DNA of 64,000 nucleotides from Litorimonas sp965205225 (GTDB lineage Bacteria > Pseudomonadota > Alphaproteobacteria > Caulobacterales > Maricaulaceae), in the NCBI GenBank assembly GCA_965205225.1, contig CBDBFZ010000002.1:186001-250000 (forward strand). The letters run 5' to 3'. Below the pieces are notes generated by a model, which was given only the letters and a program-made list of their open reading frames with translations, was not told the origin of the DNA and searched no databases. Both the position numbers and the translations under genes were made by a program. Shown piece by piece: positions 34,769 through 47,589 of the stretch (positions are counted from its first letter, which is position 1; each line of letters starts with the position of its first letter).

Positions 34769-36631
34769 TCATTGAATTTTACGCTGCCGACGAAACAACT
34801 CGATATGTAGCACTTCTTTTTCAAACACCTCCACAACCGTTTTCGCCTCAACAGGTTTCGCCCGCCTATTTCGGTCAATTTGACCTGAAAAGGCATCGTC
34901 AACAGACTGCACTAAGCTTTCTGGTACACCCTGAGATAGAAACACGCTTCTGATATGATCATGGCCATCGGCACCACAGTGCCTAAGCAGTTGGTATATT
35001 GAGAGTGAAATGCCATGAGGGTCATTTTTATTTAAGAAGCATAGTAGTGCGTTCGACCAACTCTCAGCATCCACTACGTTGACTAGCCCAACGATCCAGA
35101 AGGCTATCGCAGCATCGATTGAACTTGGATCCTTGCCTGCAAGGTCAACGCCTAGATTGAAATTTGCCAATGGATCAAGCGGGTCCAGCTCAAGACGCTT
35201 CTCCAAGTCTGCTCGCTCTCCGGGTGCTGATGTGAAAGGTAATTTATCTAGTGCTGATTGGCGTCTCTCATGTCGATCACCGTAGCGTGCCCGTAGCCAT
35301 CGGCTGACTTCATGCCTGATAATTGTGTCGCTAAATGCGTCACCTTCAGAGGGAGACTGGTCTGGTTCGTCGTCGGCGTCGATGATCGTTGAGAATAATT
35401 CCTCGGCATGTGCAAACTCACCGCAAAAAAGAAGAGAATCTGCGAGGCAGCAAAGAGTATGCGCGGTAGGCTTCAGCCGTGCCGCCCAGTCATACACGAT
35501 CGACGCTAACTTAAAGCGGCCTGATAGATGGAGTGAGGTCGCTAGAGCTTTCAGGAAGTATGGTGACTTCCAGTAGGCCGGGCGAAGGCGGTGAGCTTGG
35601 TTAAGCGCTGAAAACGCAGCTCGAGGCTCGCCCTGAGCGAGAAGGAAATTGGCACGCGAGTACAATGCGGTTGCTCTTCTAGTGTGGCTATCCGCGCACT
35701 GGTCCATTGCATCGAAGAACGAGAGGACCCCTCGCCGAAGTTCTTGCGATGGAGCTTCTTCAAACAAAGCGGTAAGAAAGATGATTTGGAACGGCTCAGC
35801 ATGTTCGAGCTTATTGAGCTTTGCCAATTCAACCGCACAGCTAGGCTTCCCTAGCAAACTTAGGCAGACCTGTACCGCGAGTTGTTGTGCACACGACACC
35901 CTTTCATCAACCAAACATTGAAGCGCAACAGCTTCAGCTATTCTTGTGATACCCAAACGGTAAGCGAATGTCCCTACGATATAAAGAACCGCGGAGACCA
36001 ATTCCTCCGCTTCGCCCTCCCAAACAAATGCAACCGACATCATGCAGTCGATGGACACTCTGACGGTTTCACCTTCCAGCAGAACGTCAACCGGGACTGA
36101 CCTTATATCTTTGTGGCCGGAATGGAAGATATCATGAACGTCCAAGATGCAATCGACCGCGCGACAGAAGCGATACCGTAGTTCAGATGGGACTCCATCT
36201 GTGCAGTGCCTTTCCAAAGTGACATAACATGGTGGAGGAACGCCTCTAAGACTACGAAGTAGTTCAACTGTCCTATATATCGACTGAGCGGAAGATCCTG
36301 AAATTTTATCGGCCTCTGACCACTTAATCGTGATCGTCTTTTGATTACCCCATTTGTGACGTTCCCCCACGTTGAAGTGCCAAATGAGGTAATATGCGTC
36401 AGTCTCTGACACATACCGCACGATTGCAGTCGGTACCTCGAATCCATCATAATAATAAAGATGTTCAGTTGAGAAGGATAGCTCTAGGGCTTCCGATGCA
36501 GACTGTGTCGCCTTCATCTGCACTCTGAAAGTTAGACCTGTCGATCGGTCACCTTCGCCGAAGATCTCGACCTCTAAGTCATGACCATAGTCTTTGGAAA
36601 CTTCGCGAACTACCCATTGTCGGGGTAGCAA
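34769..36631 (-). CDS. DUF4365-type protein with a helical repeat region
   Basis: 620 residues from TTG 36631. The N-terminal ~130 residues match DUF4365: SKDYGHDLEVEIFGEGDRS...FRVQMKAT, with the D...E...QxK spacing of PD-(D/E)XK nuclease folds. The rest is helical and TPR-like (ALYSRANFLLAQGEPRAAFSALNQAHRL and similar). Family-like sequence (RSSSHQLEDYSLRRFPDLLPRQ) continues in frame upstream to ATA 36691, right after a TAG, so the real start may be that ATA or a lost ATG. DUF4365 proteins often occur in defence islands; a nuclease or defence role is inferred. It is transcribed away from the restriction locus. Confidence 0.7.
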   Translation of the reverse strand: MLPRQWVVREVSKDYGHDLEVEIFGEGDRSTGLTFRVQMKATQSASEALELSFSTEHLYYYDGFEVPTAIVRYVSETDAYYLIWHFNVGERHKWGNQKTITIKWSEADKISGSSAQSIYRTVELLRSLRGVPPPCYVTLERHCTDGVPSELRYRFCRAVDCILDVHDIFHSGHKDIRSVPVDVLLEGETVRVSIDCMMSVAFVWEGEAEELVSAVLYIVGTFAYRLGITRIAEAVALQCLVDERVSCAQQLAVQVCLSLLGKPSCAVELAKLNKLEHAEPFQIIFLTALFEEAPSQELRRGVLSFFDAMDQCADSHTRRATALYSRANFLLAQGEPRAAFSALNQAHRLRPAYWKSPYFLKALATSLHLSGRFKLASIVYDWAARLKPTAHTLCCLADSLLFCGEFAHAEELFSTIIDADDEPDQSPSEGDAFSDTIIRHEVSRWLRARYGDRHERRQSALDKLPFTSAPGERADLEKRLELDPLDPLANFNLGVDLAGKDPSSIDAAIAFWIVGLVNVVDAESWSNALLCFLNKNDPHGISLSIYQLLRHCGADGHDHIRSVFLSQGVPESLVQSVDDAFSGQIDRNRRAKPVEAKTVVEVFEKEVLHIELFRRQRKIQ

Positions 36632-36758
36632 GTCAGGGAACCTGCGTAACGAATAATCTTCTAATTGATGGCTGCTGCTTCTCTTGGGTATGACCTAAAG
36701 CTCCGGCGTTCGCTCTCTATGAATCGCCCCGGGTTTGCCGGAGACTGTTTTCGTTTAG

Positions 36759-36885
36759 CTATGCGGCCATTGGACGCTTGTCCAGATTGGCGTAGTAGTT
36801 GGCTTAGGTTTCTTCCAGTGGGATATTGCCGATCGGTGCCAGTGTCCTGCGGTCGTTATTCAGTTTGATGTGCCCCTAGCTTTGT
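36759..36885 (-). pseudogene. IS3-family orfB C-terminal scrap
   Basis: The minus strand reads HIKLNNDRRTLAPIGNIPLEE, a stop, then ANYYANLDKRPMAA and a stop, the typical end of IS3-family orfB. The conserved IS3 trailer (GAATCGCCCCGGGTTTGCC on the plus strand) lies just beyond at 36721. An in-frame TAA makes it dead. Confidence 0.65.
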
Positions 36886-36993
36886 AGACACCTTGGTCCG
36901 TAAAAACGGAAGCAAGGAGTTGACCTGCCCCCTTAAAAATGATCCATTTTGGCAGTTAGAATTTTTGGCTATTTTGCGCTTAAAGGCGCACAT

Positions 36994-37222
36994 TATGGCA
37001 AGAAAGTGCTACACTCCTGAACAAATATCGCGAAACTGCGTGAGGCTGAAGTCCGGCTAACCGCAGGCGAGAAGGCAAAGGCGGCCTGCCGGTCTCTCGG
37101 CATTGCGGAACAGACTTATTATCAATGGCGACGTGAGTATGGCGCTTGCTTGTCGATCAGGCTCGACGTCTGAAGGCGCTGGGGAAGGAATGAGCAGCCA
37201 AAAATAGGAAACTCCTGAAACG
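36994..37222 (+). pseudogene. IS3-family orfA remnant
   Basis: ATG 36994 begins MARKCYTPEQI. After a 1-base loss the next frame continues AKLREAEVRLTAGEKAKAAC and SLGIAEQTYYQWRREYG, a standard IS3 orfA. Further breaks follow before AAKNRKLLKR. The element's left end (TTGACCTGCCCCC) is visible around 36919. No orfB follows on this strand. Confidence 0.75.
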
Positions 37223-37291
37223 GTGAGGATTTCAGCTTATGGTTCACCCAATTTCCTTAATTTTCTCATTGGCAGGGAGGATTCGGGACTT

Positions 37292-37467
37292 ATGACGGAA
37301 AGAGATATACTGACTATCTTCGGATTACCGAGAAGACAGCCTACCGCCTTGCGGCCAGCGAAAAACTGCCCGGTTTCACAGTCGGCGGCTCATGGCGGTT
37401 TCGGCAAACTGATATTGACGCCTGGATAAGACAAGAATCCGGGGTAAAGAGGGATCAGCAAAAATGA
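37292..37467 (+). pseudogene. Excisionase-type HTH gene upstream of hsdM, with a small internal deletion
   Basis: ATG 37292 reads MTERDILT. After a frameshift the sequence continues YLRITEKTAYRLAASEKLPG then FTVGGSWRFRQTDIDAWIRQ. Intact relatives have IKEVA or similar between these parts, so a short frameshifting deletion has removed the start of the helix-turn-helix. The stop codon TGA overlaps the hsdM start codon (ATGA), which indicates an operon. Such small MerR-like HTH proteins often precede type I restriction genes. Confidence 0.7.
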
Positions 37468-37639
37468 CAGGCAGTGAACAGCGCGCCGCCCTACAGCGGC
37501 AAATCTGGCAGATTGCAAATGATGTTCGCGGTGCCGTCGATGGCTGGGACTTCAAACAATATGTCCTCGGCACACTTTTTTACCGCTTTATCAGCGAAAA
37601 CTTTGCGAGCTATATCGAAGCCGATGATGACAACATCAC

Positions 37640-39206
37640 GTGGCTGTGTGAAAACAGCCTGGGCAATGCGTCGATTTCAGTGGATTTAATTTAGGACAAG
37701 CTTTCCCCTTAGGCTTGGATCACCCGGATTAGTTTCTTCACTCCGAACATGCTGATCATCCGGCGGATATTATAAGCTAGAACCGATAGACTCATCTCTG
37801 TTTTGACGTTTTTGAGGCGTTTGGTCAGGAAGTGCGTGGCACCCATCCATGACTTCAGCGTCCCGAACGGATGCTCGACCGTCGCCCTTCGGATGGCCAT
37901 GGCTTCCGGGAGGTCATTCAATCGCGTCAACATAGCGTCGATGATGTCCTCATTGACCCAGCGTTTGATCCGCCGTTGTTTCCCCGTCGTGCATTTGGCT
38001 TTGACGGGACAGGCCGCGCATTCGTCCGGCCAGTAAACTTGCATGTCCTTGCCCTGTTCAACTGACATGAAGCGATAGGTCATCTTCTGACCACCTGGGC
38101 ATTGGTAACTATTGTCTTCGGGCTGATAGAGGAAGTCATGTTTGCCAAAGCGGCCCGCGGCTTTAGAGCCAGATGTGTAAGGCTTGGGCACGTATGTTGT
38201 AGCGCCCAGTTTCTCAGTCGCCATAATTTCTGCACCGCTGAAGTAGCCACGATCTGCAAAGACTGTAATGTCTTTTCGTCCAATGGCGGCTTGGCCTTGT
38301 TTCGTCATCTTTGTGAGCTGCACTTTGTCAGAGACAGTGTTTGTTACCTCATGCGCGACAATGAGATGGTGCTCGGTATCGACAACCGTCTGTACGTTAT
38401 ACCCCACCATACCAGCCTTTGTGCTGGTCGCCATAGCCACTGAGTCCGGGTCAGTTAAGGATACTTGTTTCTTAGAAGACGCGGCGAGATCATCTTTCAA
38501 CTGTTGAAGCTCAGCCATCTTCTCACGCATTGACGTAATCTTTTCCTTGAGGCGTTCAGTCTTGGCCTCAGCGGCCTCGCCTTCCTGTAAATCCGTCGCG
38601 TCCAGTGCATGAAGGTATTTCTCTATAGAATGCTCAATCTGGCCGATGCGCCGCGTGAGCTTGCCGCGTGTGAAGTTCTTTTCTCTCGCGTTCACGGCCT
38701 TGAACTTGGCTCCATCAATCGCAACCATTGTGCGCGCGAACAGACCAACGTCACGGCAAAGAGTCACAAATTGAGAACAGGTTGATTGGATAGCGGTGCC
38801 GTTGTCTTTTCTAAAGTCAGCAATCGTTTTGAAGTCAGGTGCAAGCTTGCCCGTCAGCCACATAAGCTCAACATTACGCCCCGCTTCGCGTTCAAGCCTA
38901 CGGCTAGATTGGATACAGTTGAGATAGCCGTAAATGTAGAGCTTGAGCAAAATAGACGGATGATAACCGGGACGGCCTGTCGCCTTGGGCCGGACGCGCT
39001 CGAAACCCATTGAGAGTAAATCTAGTTCATCAACGTAGGCATCAATGACGCGAACAGTATTATCTTCATCGATATACTCGTCCAGACTTTCAGGAAATAA
39101 TATGGACTGATTTCGATCTTGGCCTTCAATAAAGCGCTTCACAATAAACCTCCGATTCAATCACCGGAACTATATCACAAAAAACTAACCGTTTTCACAC
39201 AGCCAC
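37640..39206 (-). mobile_element. IS1182-family insertion sequence in hsdM
   Basis: 1567 bp with perfect 16-bp terminal inverted repeats, GTGGCTGTGTGAAAAC at 37640 and its complement ending at 39206. It is flanked by a 4-bp target duplication TCAC (37636-37639 and 39207-39210). Perfect ends, a clean duplication and an intact transposase suggest a recent insertion. Confidence 0.95.
37709..39160 (-). CDS. IS1182-family transposase
   Basis: 483 residues, full length. The N-terminal domain (FIEGQDRNQSILFPESLDEY; RPGYHPSILLKLYIYGYLN) precedes a DDE core: VAIDGAKFKAVNA, ITVFADRGYFSGAEI and RATVEHPFGTLKSWMG. Between them lies a coiled-coil insertion and, near the C-terminus, a Cys cluster (CPVKAKCTTG). 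It is the only complete, unbroken transposase with normal ends in the window. Confidence 0.95.
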   Translation of the reverse strand: MNRRFIVKRFIEGQDRNQSILFPESLDEYIDEDNTVRVIDAYVDELDLLSMGFERVRPKATGRPGYHPSILLKLYIYGYLNCIQSSRRLEREAGRNVELMWLTGKLAPDFKTIADFRKDNGTAIQSTCSQFVTLCRDVGLFARTMVAIDGAKFKAVNAREKNFTRGKLTRRIGQIEHSIEKYLHALDATDLQEGEAAEAKTERLKEKITSMREKMAELQQLKDDLAASSKKQVSLTDPDSVAMATSTKAGMVGYNVQTVVDTEHHLIVAHEVTNTVSDKVQLTKMTKQGQAAIGRKDITVFADRGYFSGAEIMATEKLGATTYVPKPYTSGSKAAGRFGKHDFLYQPEDNSYQCPGGQKMTYRFMSVEQGKDMQVYWPDECAACPVKAKCTTGKQRRIKRWVNEDIIDAMLTRLNDLPEAMAIRRATVEHPFGTLKSWMGATHFLTKRLKNVKTEMSLSVLAYNIRRMISMFGVKKLIRVIQA

Positions 39207-40578
39207 TCACCTATGCGGACCTGCCCGACAGTAGCATTACGCCAGAGGTCAAAGATGACGCCGTCAAAACCAAAGGCTATTTCATCTATCCCAGCCAGCT
39301 CTTTGCCAATATCGCCAAAGACGCCAACACCAATGAGAGCCTGAATACAGATCTTGCCAAAATCTTCAATGATATTGAAGCCTCTGCCAGTGGCTACGCC
39401 TCGGAAAAGGATATTAAAGGCCTCTTTGCTGACTTTGACACCACAAGCACCCGGCTCGGCAACACCGTCATCGATAAAAACAAACGTCTGGCGGCTGTGC
39501 TGAAAGGCGTGGCAGGTCTTAATTTTGGCAATTTCCAGGGCAGTGAGATTGACCTCTTTGGCGACGCCTATGAATTTCTCATCTCAAATTACGCGGCCAA
39601 TGCCGGTAAGTCTGGTGGTGAGTTTTTTACCCCGCAACATGTCTCCAAACTGATCGCGCAACTGGTCATGCATGGACAGGCTAGAATCAATAAAATCTAC
39701 GATCCGGCCTGCGGCTCCGGTTCACTCCTGCTGCAAGCGAAAAAGCATTTTGACCAACATATCGTGCAAGACGGGTTTTTCGGCCAGGAAATCAACCACA
39801 CGACCTACAATCTCGCCCGCATGAATATGTTTCTGCACAATATCAATTATGACAAGTTCAATATCCAGCGCGGCGATACGCTGACCCAGCCGCATTTTAG
39901 AGGTGAAAAACTCTTTGATGCGATTGTCTCCAACCCGCCTTATTCGGTCAAATGGATCGGCTCGGATGATCCGACACTGATCAATGATGACCGCTTCGCG
40001 CCAGCGGGCATACTTGCGCCTAAATCCAAAGCCGATTTTGCCTTTGTGCTCCATGCGCTCAGCTATCTTTCGGCCAAGGGGCGGGCGGCGATAGTCTGCT
40101 TTCCGGGGATTTTTTATCGCGGCGGGGCCGAGAAGAAAATCCGCCAATATCTCATTGATAATAATTACGTCGAAACCGTGATCGCGCTCGCGCCCAACCT
40201 ATTTTATGGCACGACCATTGCGGTGACGATTCTGGTACTGGCCAAAAATAAAACCGACACGGATACGCAATTTATCGACGCGGCGGGCGAAGACTTCTTC
40301 AACAAAGCGACCAATATGAATGTCATGAATGATGACCATATCACCCGGATTATGGAGATGTTCAAAAGCAAGGAAAACGTCCCGCATGTGGCGGCGACAG
40401 TGCCTTATGAGAGCGTCGTCGAGAAAGACTATAACCTCTCCGTCAGCACCTATGTGGAGCCCAAAGACACGCGCGAAGTGATTGATATTGATGCGCTGAA
40501 TGCAGAGATCAAAAAGACGGTCTCAAAGATTGATCAGCTCCGCGCCGATATTGACGCCATCACCGCGGAGATCGAGGC

Positions 40579-41781
40579 ATGAGCGTGGAGCGTTTTCTGG
40601 AACAGCTGCTCGATGGGGCAGAGGTGGAGTGGAAGGCGTTGGGGGATGTTGTAGGCGTTCAACGCGGGAAACGACTTGTAAAAAGCCAGTTAGAGGAAAC
40701 TGGAGATTTTGCTGTATTTCAGAACAGTATGAAGCCACTCGGCTATTATCACGAAGCTAATGTTAAGTCAGATTCTGCCTTCATTATTTGTGCGGGCGCA
40801 GCTGGCGAAATTGGCTACAGCGCTTCGGGTTTTTGGGCCGCAGATGATGTTCATTTCTTTCAGCCGCCAGATTGGATTTTGAGCAAATATATATACCACT
40901 GGTTAGTAACACAGCAAAACAAGATATCATCGCAAGTCCGAAGAGCGAGCATTCCGCGCCTTTCAAAGTCGGTAGTTGAAACGCTAAGCTTTCCCATCCC
41001 ATGCCCCGACGACCCAGAGAAATCGCTGGCGATACAAAGGGAGATTGTCCGCAGACTGGACGCCTTCACCGAGCTTACCACCGAGCTTACCACCGAGCTT
41101 ACCACCGAGCTTACCGCGCGCAAAAAACAATATAATCATTATCGCGATCAACTTCTGATCTGTCCATTTGATAACATGCAATGGAAACCGCTAGGTTGGG
41201 TCGGTAAAGTGCGTATGTGCAAGCGTGTGATGAAGAACCAAACATCCGTTGTCGGGGATGTTCCATTTTTCAAAATAGGAACATTCGGCAGGGAAGCAAA
41301 CGCCTTCATTTCGAGGGAGTTGTTCGAGGAGTTCAAAGCGAAGTACAGCTATCCCAAGGTGGGCGAAGTACTAATTTCGGCAAGTGGGACAATTGGCAGA
41401 GCAGTAGTCTTCGATGGGGACGAGGCTTACTTCCAAGACAGCAACATCGTCTGGCTGGAGAATGATGAAAGAAAGGTGCTAAACAAGTATCTATTTTACT
41501 TCTACAAGATTGCAAACTGGCACGTCTCAGACGGTGGGGTGATCAAGCGTCTCTACAATGATAACATCAAGAAAACGCTGATCCCAATCCCTTCTCCAAA
41601 CGATCCAGAGAAATCGCTATCGGAACAAGCCCGCATCGTCGCCATCCTAGACAAGTTCGACGCGTTGACCACCTCGCTTACCGACGGCCTGCCGCGTGAG
41701 ATTGAGCTGCGCCAAAAGCAATACAACTATTACCGCGATCAATTATTGAAATTCCCGAAACCGGACGAGGCAGCAGCGTAG
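40579..41781 (+). CDS. hsdS: Type I restriction system specificity subunit with TELT spacer repeat
   Basis: 400 residues. Two target-recognition domains (about 10-150 and 205-370) are each followed by a conserved helical spacer (IPCPDDPEKSLAIQREIVRRLD and IPSPNDPEKSLSEQARIVAILD, both ending in KKQYN/KQYN-HYRDQLL). The central spacer holds four TELT units at residues 164-179. In the related EcoR124I/EcoDXXI enzymes the number of TAEL repeats at this place sets the length of the non-specific gap in the recognition site. hsdS overlaps hsdM (ATGA) and its stop codon is 1 bp before prrC. The gene itself is intact. Confidence 0.95.
   Translation: MSVERFLEQLLDGAEVEWKALGDVVGVQRGKRLVKSQLEETGDFAVFQNSMKPLGYYHEANVKSDSAFIICAGAAGEIGYSASGFWAADDVHFFQPPDWILSKYIYHWLVTQQNKISSQVRRASIPRLSKSVVETLSFPIPCPDDPEKSLAIQREIVRRLDAFTELTTELTTELTTELTARKKQYNHYRDQLLICPFDNMQWKPLGWVGKVRMCKRVMKNQTSVVGDVPFFKIGTFGREANAFISRELFEEFKAKYSYPKVGEVLISASGTIGRAVVFDGDEAYFQDSNIVWLENDERKVLNKYLFYFYKIANWHVSDGGVIKRLYNDNIKKTLIPIPSPNDPEKSLSEQARIVAILDKFDALTTSLTDGLPREIELRQKQYNYYRDQLLKFPKPDEAAA
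41068..41115 (+). repeat. 12-bp tandem repeat, four units, in hsdS
   Basis: Four exact copies of ACCGAGCTTACC encode TELT x4. The position matches the spacer repeat of type IC specificity subunits, where gain or loss of a unit changes target spacing without breaking the frame. Confidence 0.97.
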
Positions 41782-41782
41782 T

Positions 41783-42932
41783 ATGGGGCAGACTCTTACC
41801 CAGATTGCAGAACAACTCCGTGGCGCCGATAAAAAGGTTCAGCTGATCTATGCCTTTAATGGCTCTGGTAAAACGCGACTTTCCCGAGAGTTCATAGAAC
41901 TTATCGATCCAAAGACCGAGGAACGCGAAGATGATCATCGTCCGAAAGTCCTCTACTATAACGCTTTCACAGAAGATCTGTTCTATTGGGACAATGACCT
42001 AGAGAACGACGCAGAGCCTAAGCTAGTTATCCAGCCAAATACATTCACCGAATGGGTTTTACTCGAACAGGGACAAGATCAGAATGTTGTCAAGAACTTT
42101 CAATGCCTTACCAATGAAAACCTAACACCATCTTTTAATCAGCATTATCGAGTCATTGATGGCAAGCGTGTTCATTATATCAGAGACGTAACGTTCTCGG
42201 TTAAGACCGGCGATAAAGATGGGTCTGGGGACATTAAGATCGCTAAAGGCGAGGAAAGCAATTTTGTCTGGAGCGTATTTTTTACGCTGCTGGAGCAGGT
42301 AATCGCGGTTCTTGACGTCTCTGAACGCACTGATCGCGAAACAGACCTCTTCAACGCGCTCGAATATGTCTTCATTGATGATCCTGTCAGCTCTCTGGAT
42401 GAAAACCATCTGATAGAGCTTGCGGTCAATCTGGCGGGTTTGATTAGATCGAGCAACAGTGACACCAGTCTCAACTTTATCATCACGACGCACAACCCGC
42501 TTTTCTACAATGTGCTATTCAATGAGCTGAAGAATAAGAATTGCTACATGCTTGACCGTTTAGATGATGGCAGCTTTTTACTTACCGAAAAGCAGGGCGA
42601 TTCAAATCAGAGTTTTTCTTATCATTTACATCTAAAACAGACGCTTGAGCAGGCGATCGCGGAGGACCAGATTGAAAAATATCACTTTACCCTGCTGCGC
42701 AACCTCTATGAAAAAACGGCTAACTTTCTGGGTTACAAAGAGTGGGGCGATCTTTTGGAGACAGCGCCAGGTGAAAAGCAAGCTTACCTAAAACGCATTA
42801 TCCATTTTTCAAGTCACTCGAAGCTTTCCAGCGAAGAGGTTCAAGAGCCAACAGAGCCAGAAAAACAAACAATTAAACTTTTGCTAGATAATCTAATTGA
42901 AAATTATAGCTATCGGCAGGAGGACGCGCCAA

Positions 42933-42940
<8 letters not shown>
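41783..42940 (+). CDS. prrC: Anticodon nuclease PrrC
   Basis: 385 residues, the usual PrrC length (about 396). The N-terminal ABC-type ATPase has Walker A (YAFNGSGKTRLS, ending near Thr31), the PrrC-specific YYNAFTEDLFYWDNDLE, the signature segment KGEESNFVWSVF, Walker B (YVFIDDPVSSLDENH) and a switch His (ITTHNP). The nuclease residues of the E. coli enzyme, Arg320-Glu324-His356, correspond to Arg306 and Glu310 (LLRNLYEKT) and His345 (FSSHS). PrrC cuts tRNA-Lys in the anticodon loop when a phage disables the restriction complex. The order hsdM-hsdS-prrC-hsdR is that of the EcoprrI locus. Nothing looks broken. Confidence 0.93.
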
Positions 42941-46064
<3,124 letters not shown>

Positions 46065-46272
46065 GGTCTGTGAGAGTTTGGTCTCATCTGGTTGATATTA
46101 GGCTGCTTGCCTTTGATGATGCAAGCGTCATTGTTCGATTGCCGACGCATCTGCCTCCCAACTTACTTCCAGTGCATCAGTTCTGCTCAGATTAGTTAAG
46201 TGAGCATATGGAGGCCTCTAAGAACCATATATTTTGTTGTGTGATCTGATTTACTGGTTGTGGGAGGATTTT

Positions 46273-47423
46273 ATGATGCACGCGCCTGGATTGTTTGACT
46301 TGTTGGATCATCTTGCTCGCTTATCGGCGACAGGTGATCCGCTTGAAGCGCTGGAGCGTCATGTGGACTTTGAGGCTTTCCGAACTGTTCTGATGGAAGC
46401 CCTCGGTTATGGGGTTCGCGCCAAGGGCGGTCGGCCACCCTATGATCCGGTCACGATGTTCAAGGTGCTTGTTCTGGCGTCGATGCACAATCTGAGTGAT
46501 GAACGGATGGAATTTCTGATCCGGGATCGTTTAAGTTGGCTGCGGTTTCTGGGGTTTGAGATCGGTGAACCGACCCCGGACCAAAAGACGATTTGGCTGT
46601 TCCGTGAAAAGCTGACCCAGGAAAAGCTGACCCAGGAAAAGCTGACCCAGGAAAAGCTGACCCAGTCTGGTGCTTTCAAATCTCTGTTTGCCGCTTTTGA
46701 AGAGCAACTCTGCGAGCGCGGCTACAAACCCACGGGAGGTCAGATCGTGGATGCCACTTTAGTGTCAGCGCCGCGCCAACGGATGAGGAAAGAAGAGAAA
46801 GAGCGGGCCAGGGCGGGTGAAAGCGCGTCCGCTATCTGGCGCGGGCGATCCTGCCAGGGCCGCACAGAAAGACACCGACGCACGAGCGGTGGTCAGCTAT
46901 TCCAGGGCGCGAAAGACCGCAGAAGGGGAACAGGACGCAGGCCTTGTCGACATTTCCATCCCTCACTTTGGGTACAAGAACCATATCAGTATTGACCGGA
47001 AATGGCGCTTTGTCCGGGGAGAGACCTGTACCCATGCGGCCCGCTATGATGGGCACGAACTGGCATCGGTTCTGGATGCCACCAACAGCTCAAAGTCTGT
47101 TTGGGCGGACACAGCTTACCGCTCAGCCAGAAACGAAGCCTGGCTGAAAGCGCAGGGCTATCGTTCAAACATCCATCGAAAGAAGCCCCGCGGTAAACCG
47201 ATGGCAAAGCACATTCGGCGCGGCAATGCGACCCGCTCCTCCATCCGTGCCTGTGTTGAACATGTGTTCGGATATGAGAAAGGGCCGATGGCGATCACGA
47301 TCCGCTCAATCGGCCAGGCGCTCAATCGGCCAGGCCAAGGCCGCTGGCCGGATCACTATGGTCAACCTAAGCGACAACTTCCGCCGCCTCGTTTTCCATG
47401 AGCGACGACAGCCCATAGCCTGA
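46273..47423 (+). pseudogene. IS5-family transposase, frameshifted copy
   Basis: The reading frame starts at ATG 46273 and is broken by one extra base near 46840 (TGGCGCGGGCGATCC where copy 1 has TGGCCTGATGATCC). The catalytic C-terminal half continues in another frame to about 47330. There the 16-bp duplication TCAATCGGCCAGGCGC shifts the frame again before YNFRR-like tail codons end at 47423. Four EKLTQ units occupy residues 112-131 where copy 1 has one. It is inactive. Confidence 0.88.
46606..46665 (+). repeat. 15-bp tandem repeat, four units, in IS5 copy 2
   Basis: GAAAAGCTGACCCAG is present four times in exact tandem. The equivalent place in copy 1 (18488-18502) has a single unit. This is direct evidence inside one genome that such tracts expand. 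Confidence 0.98.
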
Positions 47424-47589
47424 TTCTGTTCAAAATCCGGATCCCCCCGCTTATGCGGGCCAAAATCATGCCCAAATACGCCTGTGGACACGCATGCGTC
47501 ACTCTATGAAGCCTGACCTGAGAGCCGACTATAAAATTCGCCTCTATACTGGCCCCAAACCCCGTTCTTCGAGGTGTCCAATTTGTGAC

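Larger units (their letters stand above)
37464..40582 (+). pseudogene. hsdM: Type I restriction system DNA methyltransferase subunit, split by an insertion sequence
   Basis: The first 59 codons (37464-37639) and the remainder (39207-40582) are separated by the IS1182-family element. Removing the element and one copy of the TCAC duplication joins them in frame as ...EADDDNITYADLPDSSITPE, the normal HsdM sequence. The C-terminal part retains DPACGSGSLLLQAKK (SAM binding) and the NPPY adenine-methyltransferase motif (IVSNPPYS). The N-terminal helical bundle that meets HsdS is separated from it. The part after the element could only be made from a start inside the IS. hsdS overlaps its stop codon by 4 bp. 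Confidence 0.93.
46209..47580 (+). mobile_element. IS5-family insertion sequence, copy 2
   Basis: It is nearly identical to the element at 18091-19412. The ends are TGGAGGCCTCTAAGAACC (left) and, inward from the right, TGGACACCTCGAAGAACG. It is longer mainly because of a 45-bp internal repeat expansion. It lies 145 bp after hsdR and adjoins an IS3 remnant on the right. Confidence 0.88.

Noticed and set aside
39119..39210. Start of hsdM inside the IS1182-family element
   Set aside because: The open frame begins within the transposase gene. Its first ~30 codons are IS sequence, not HsdM, and the true N-terminus lies before the element at 37464.
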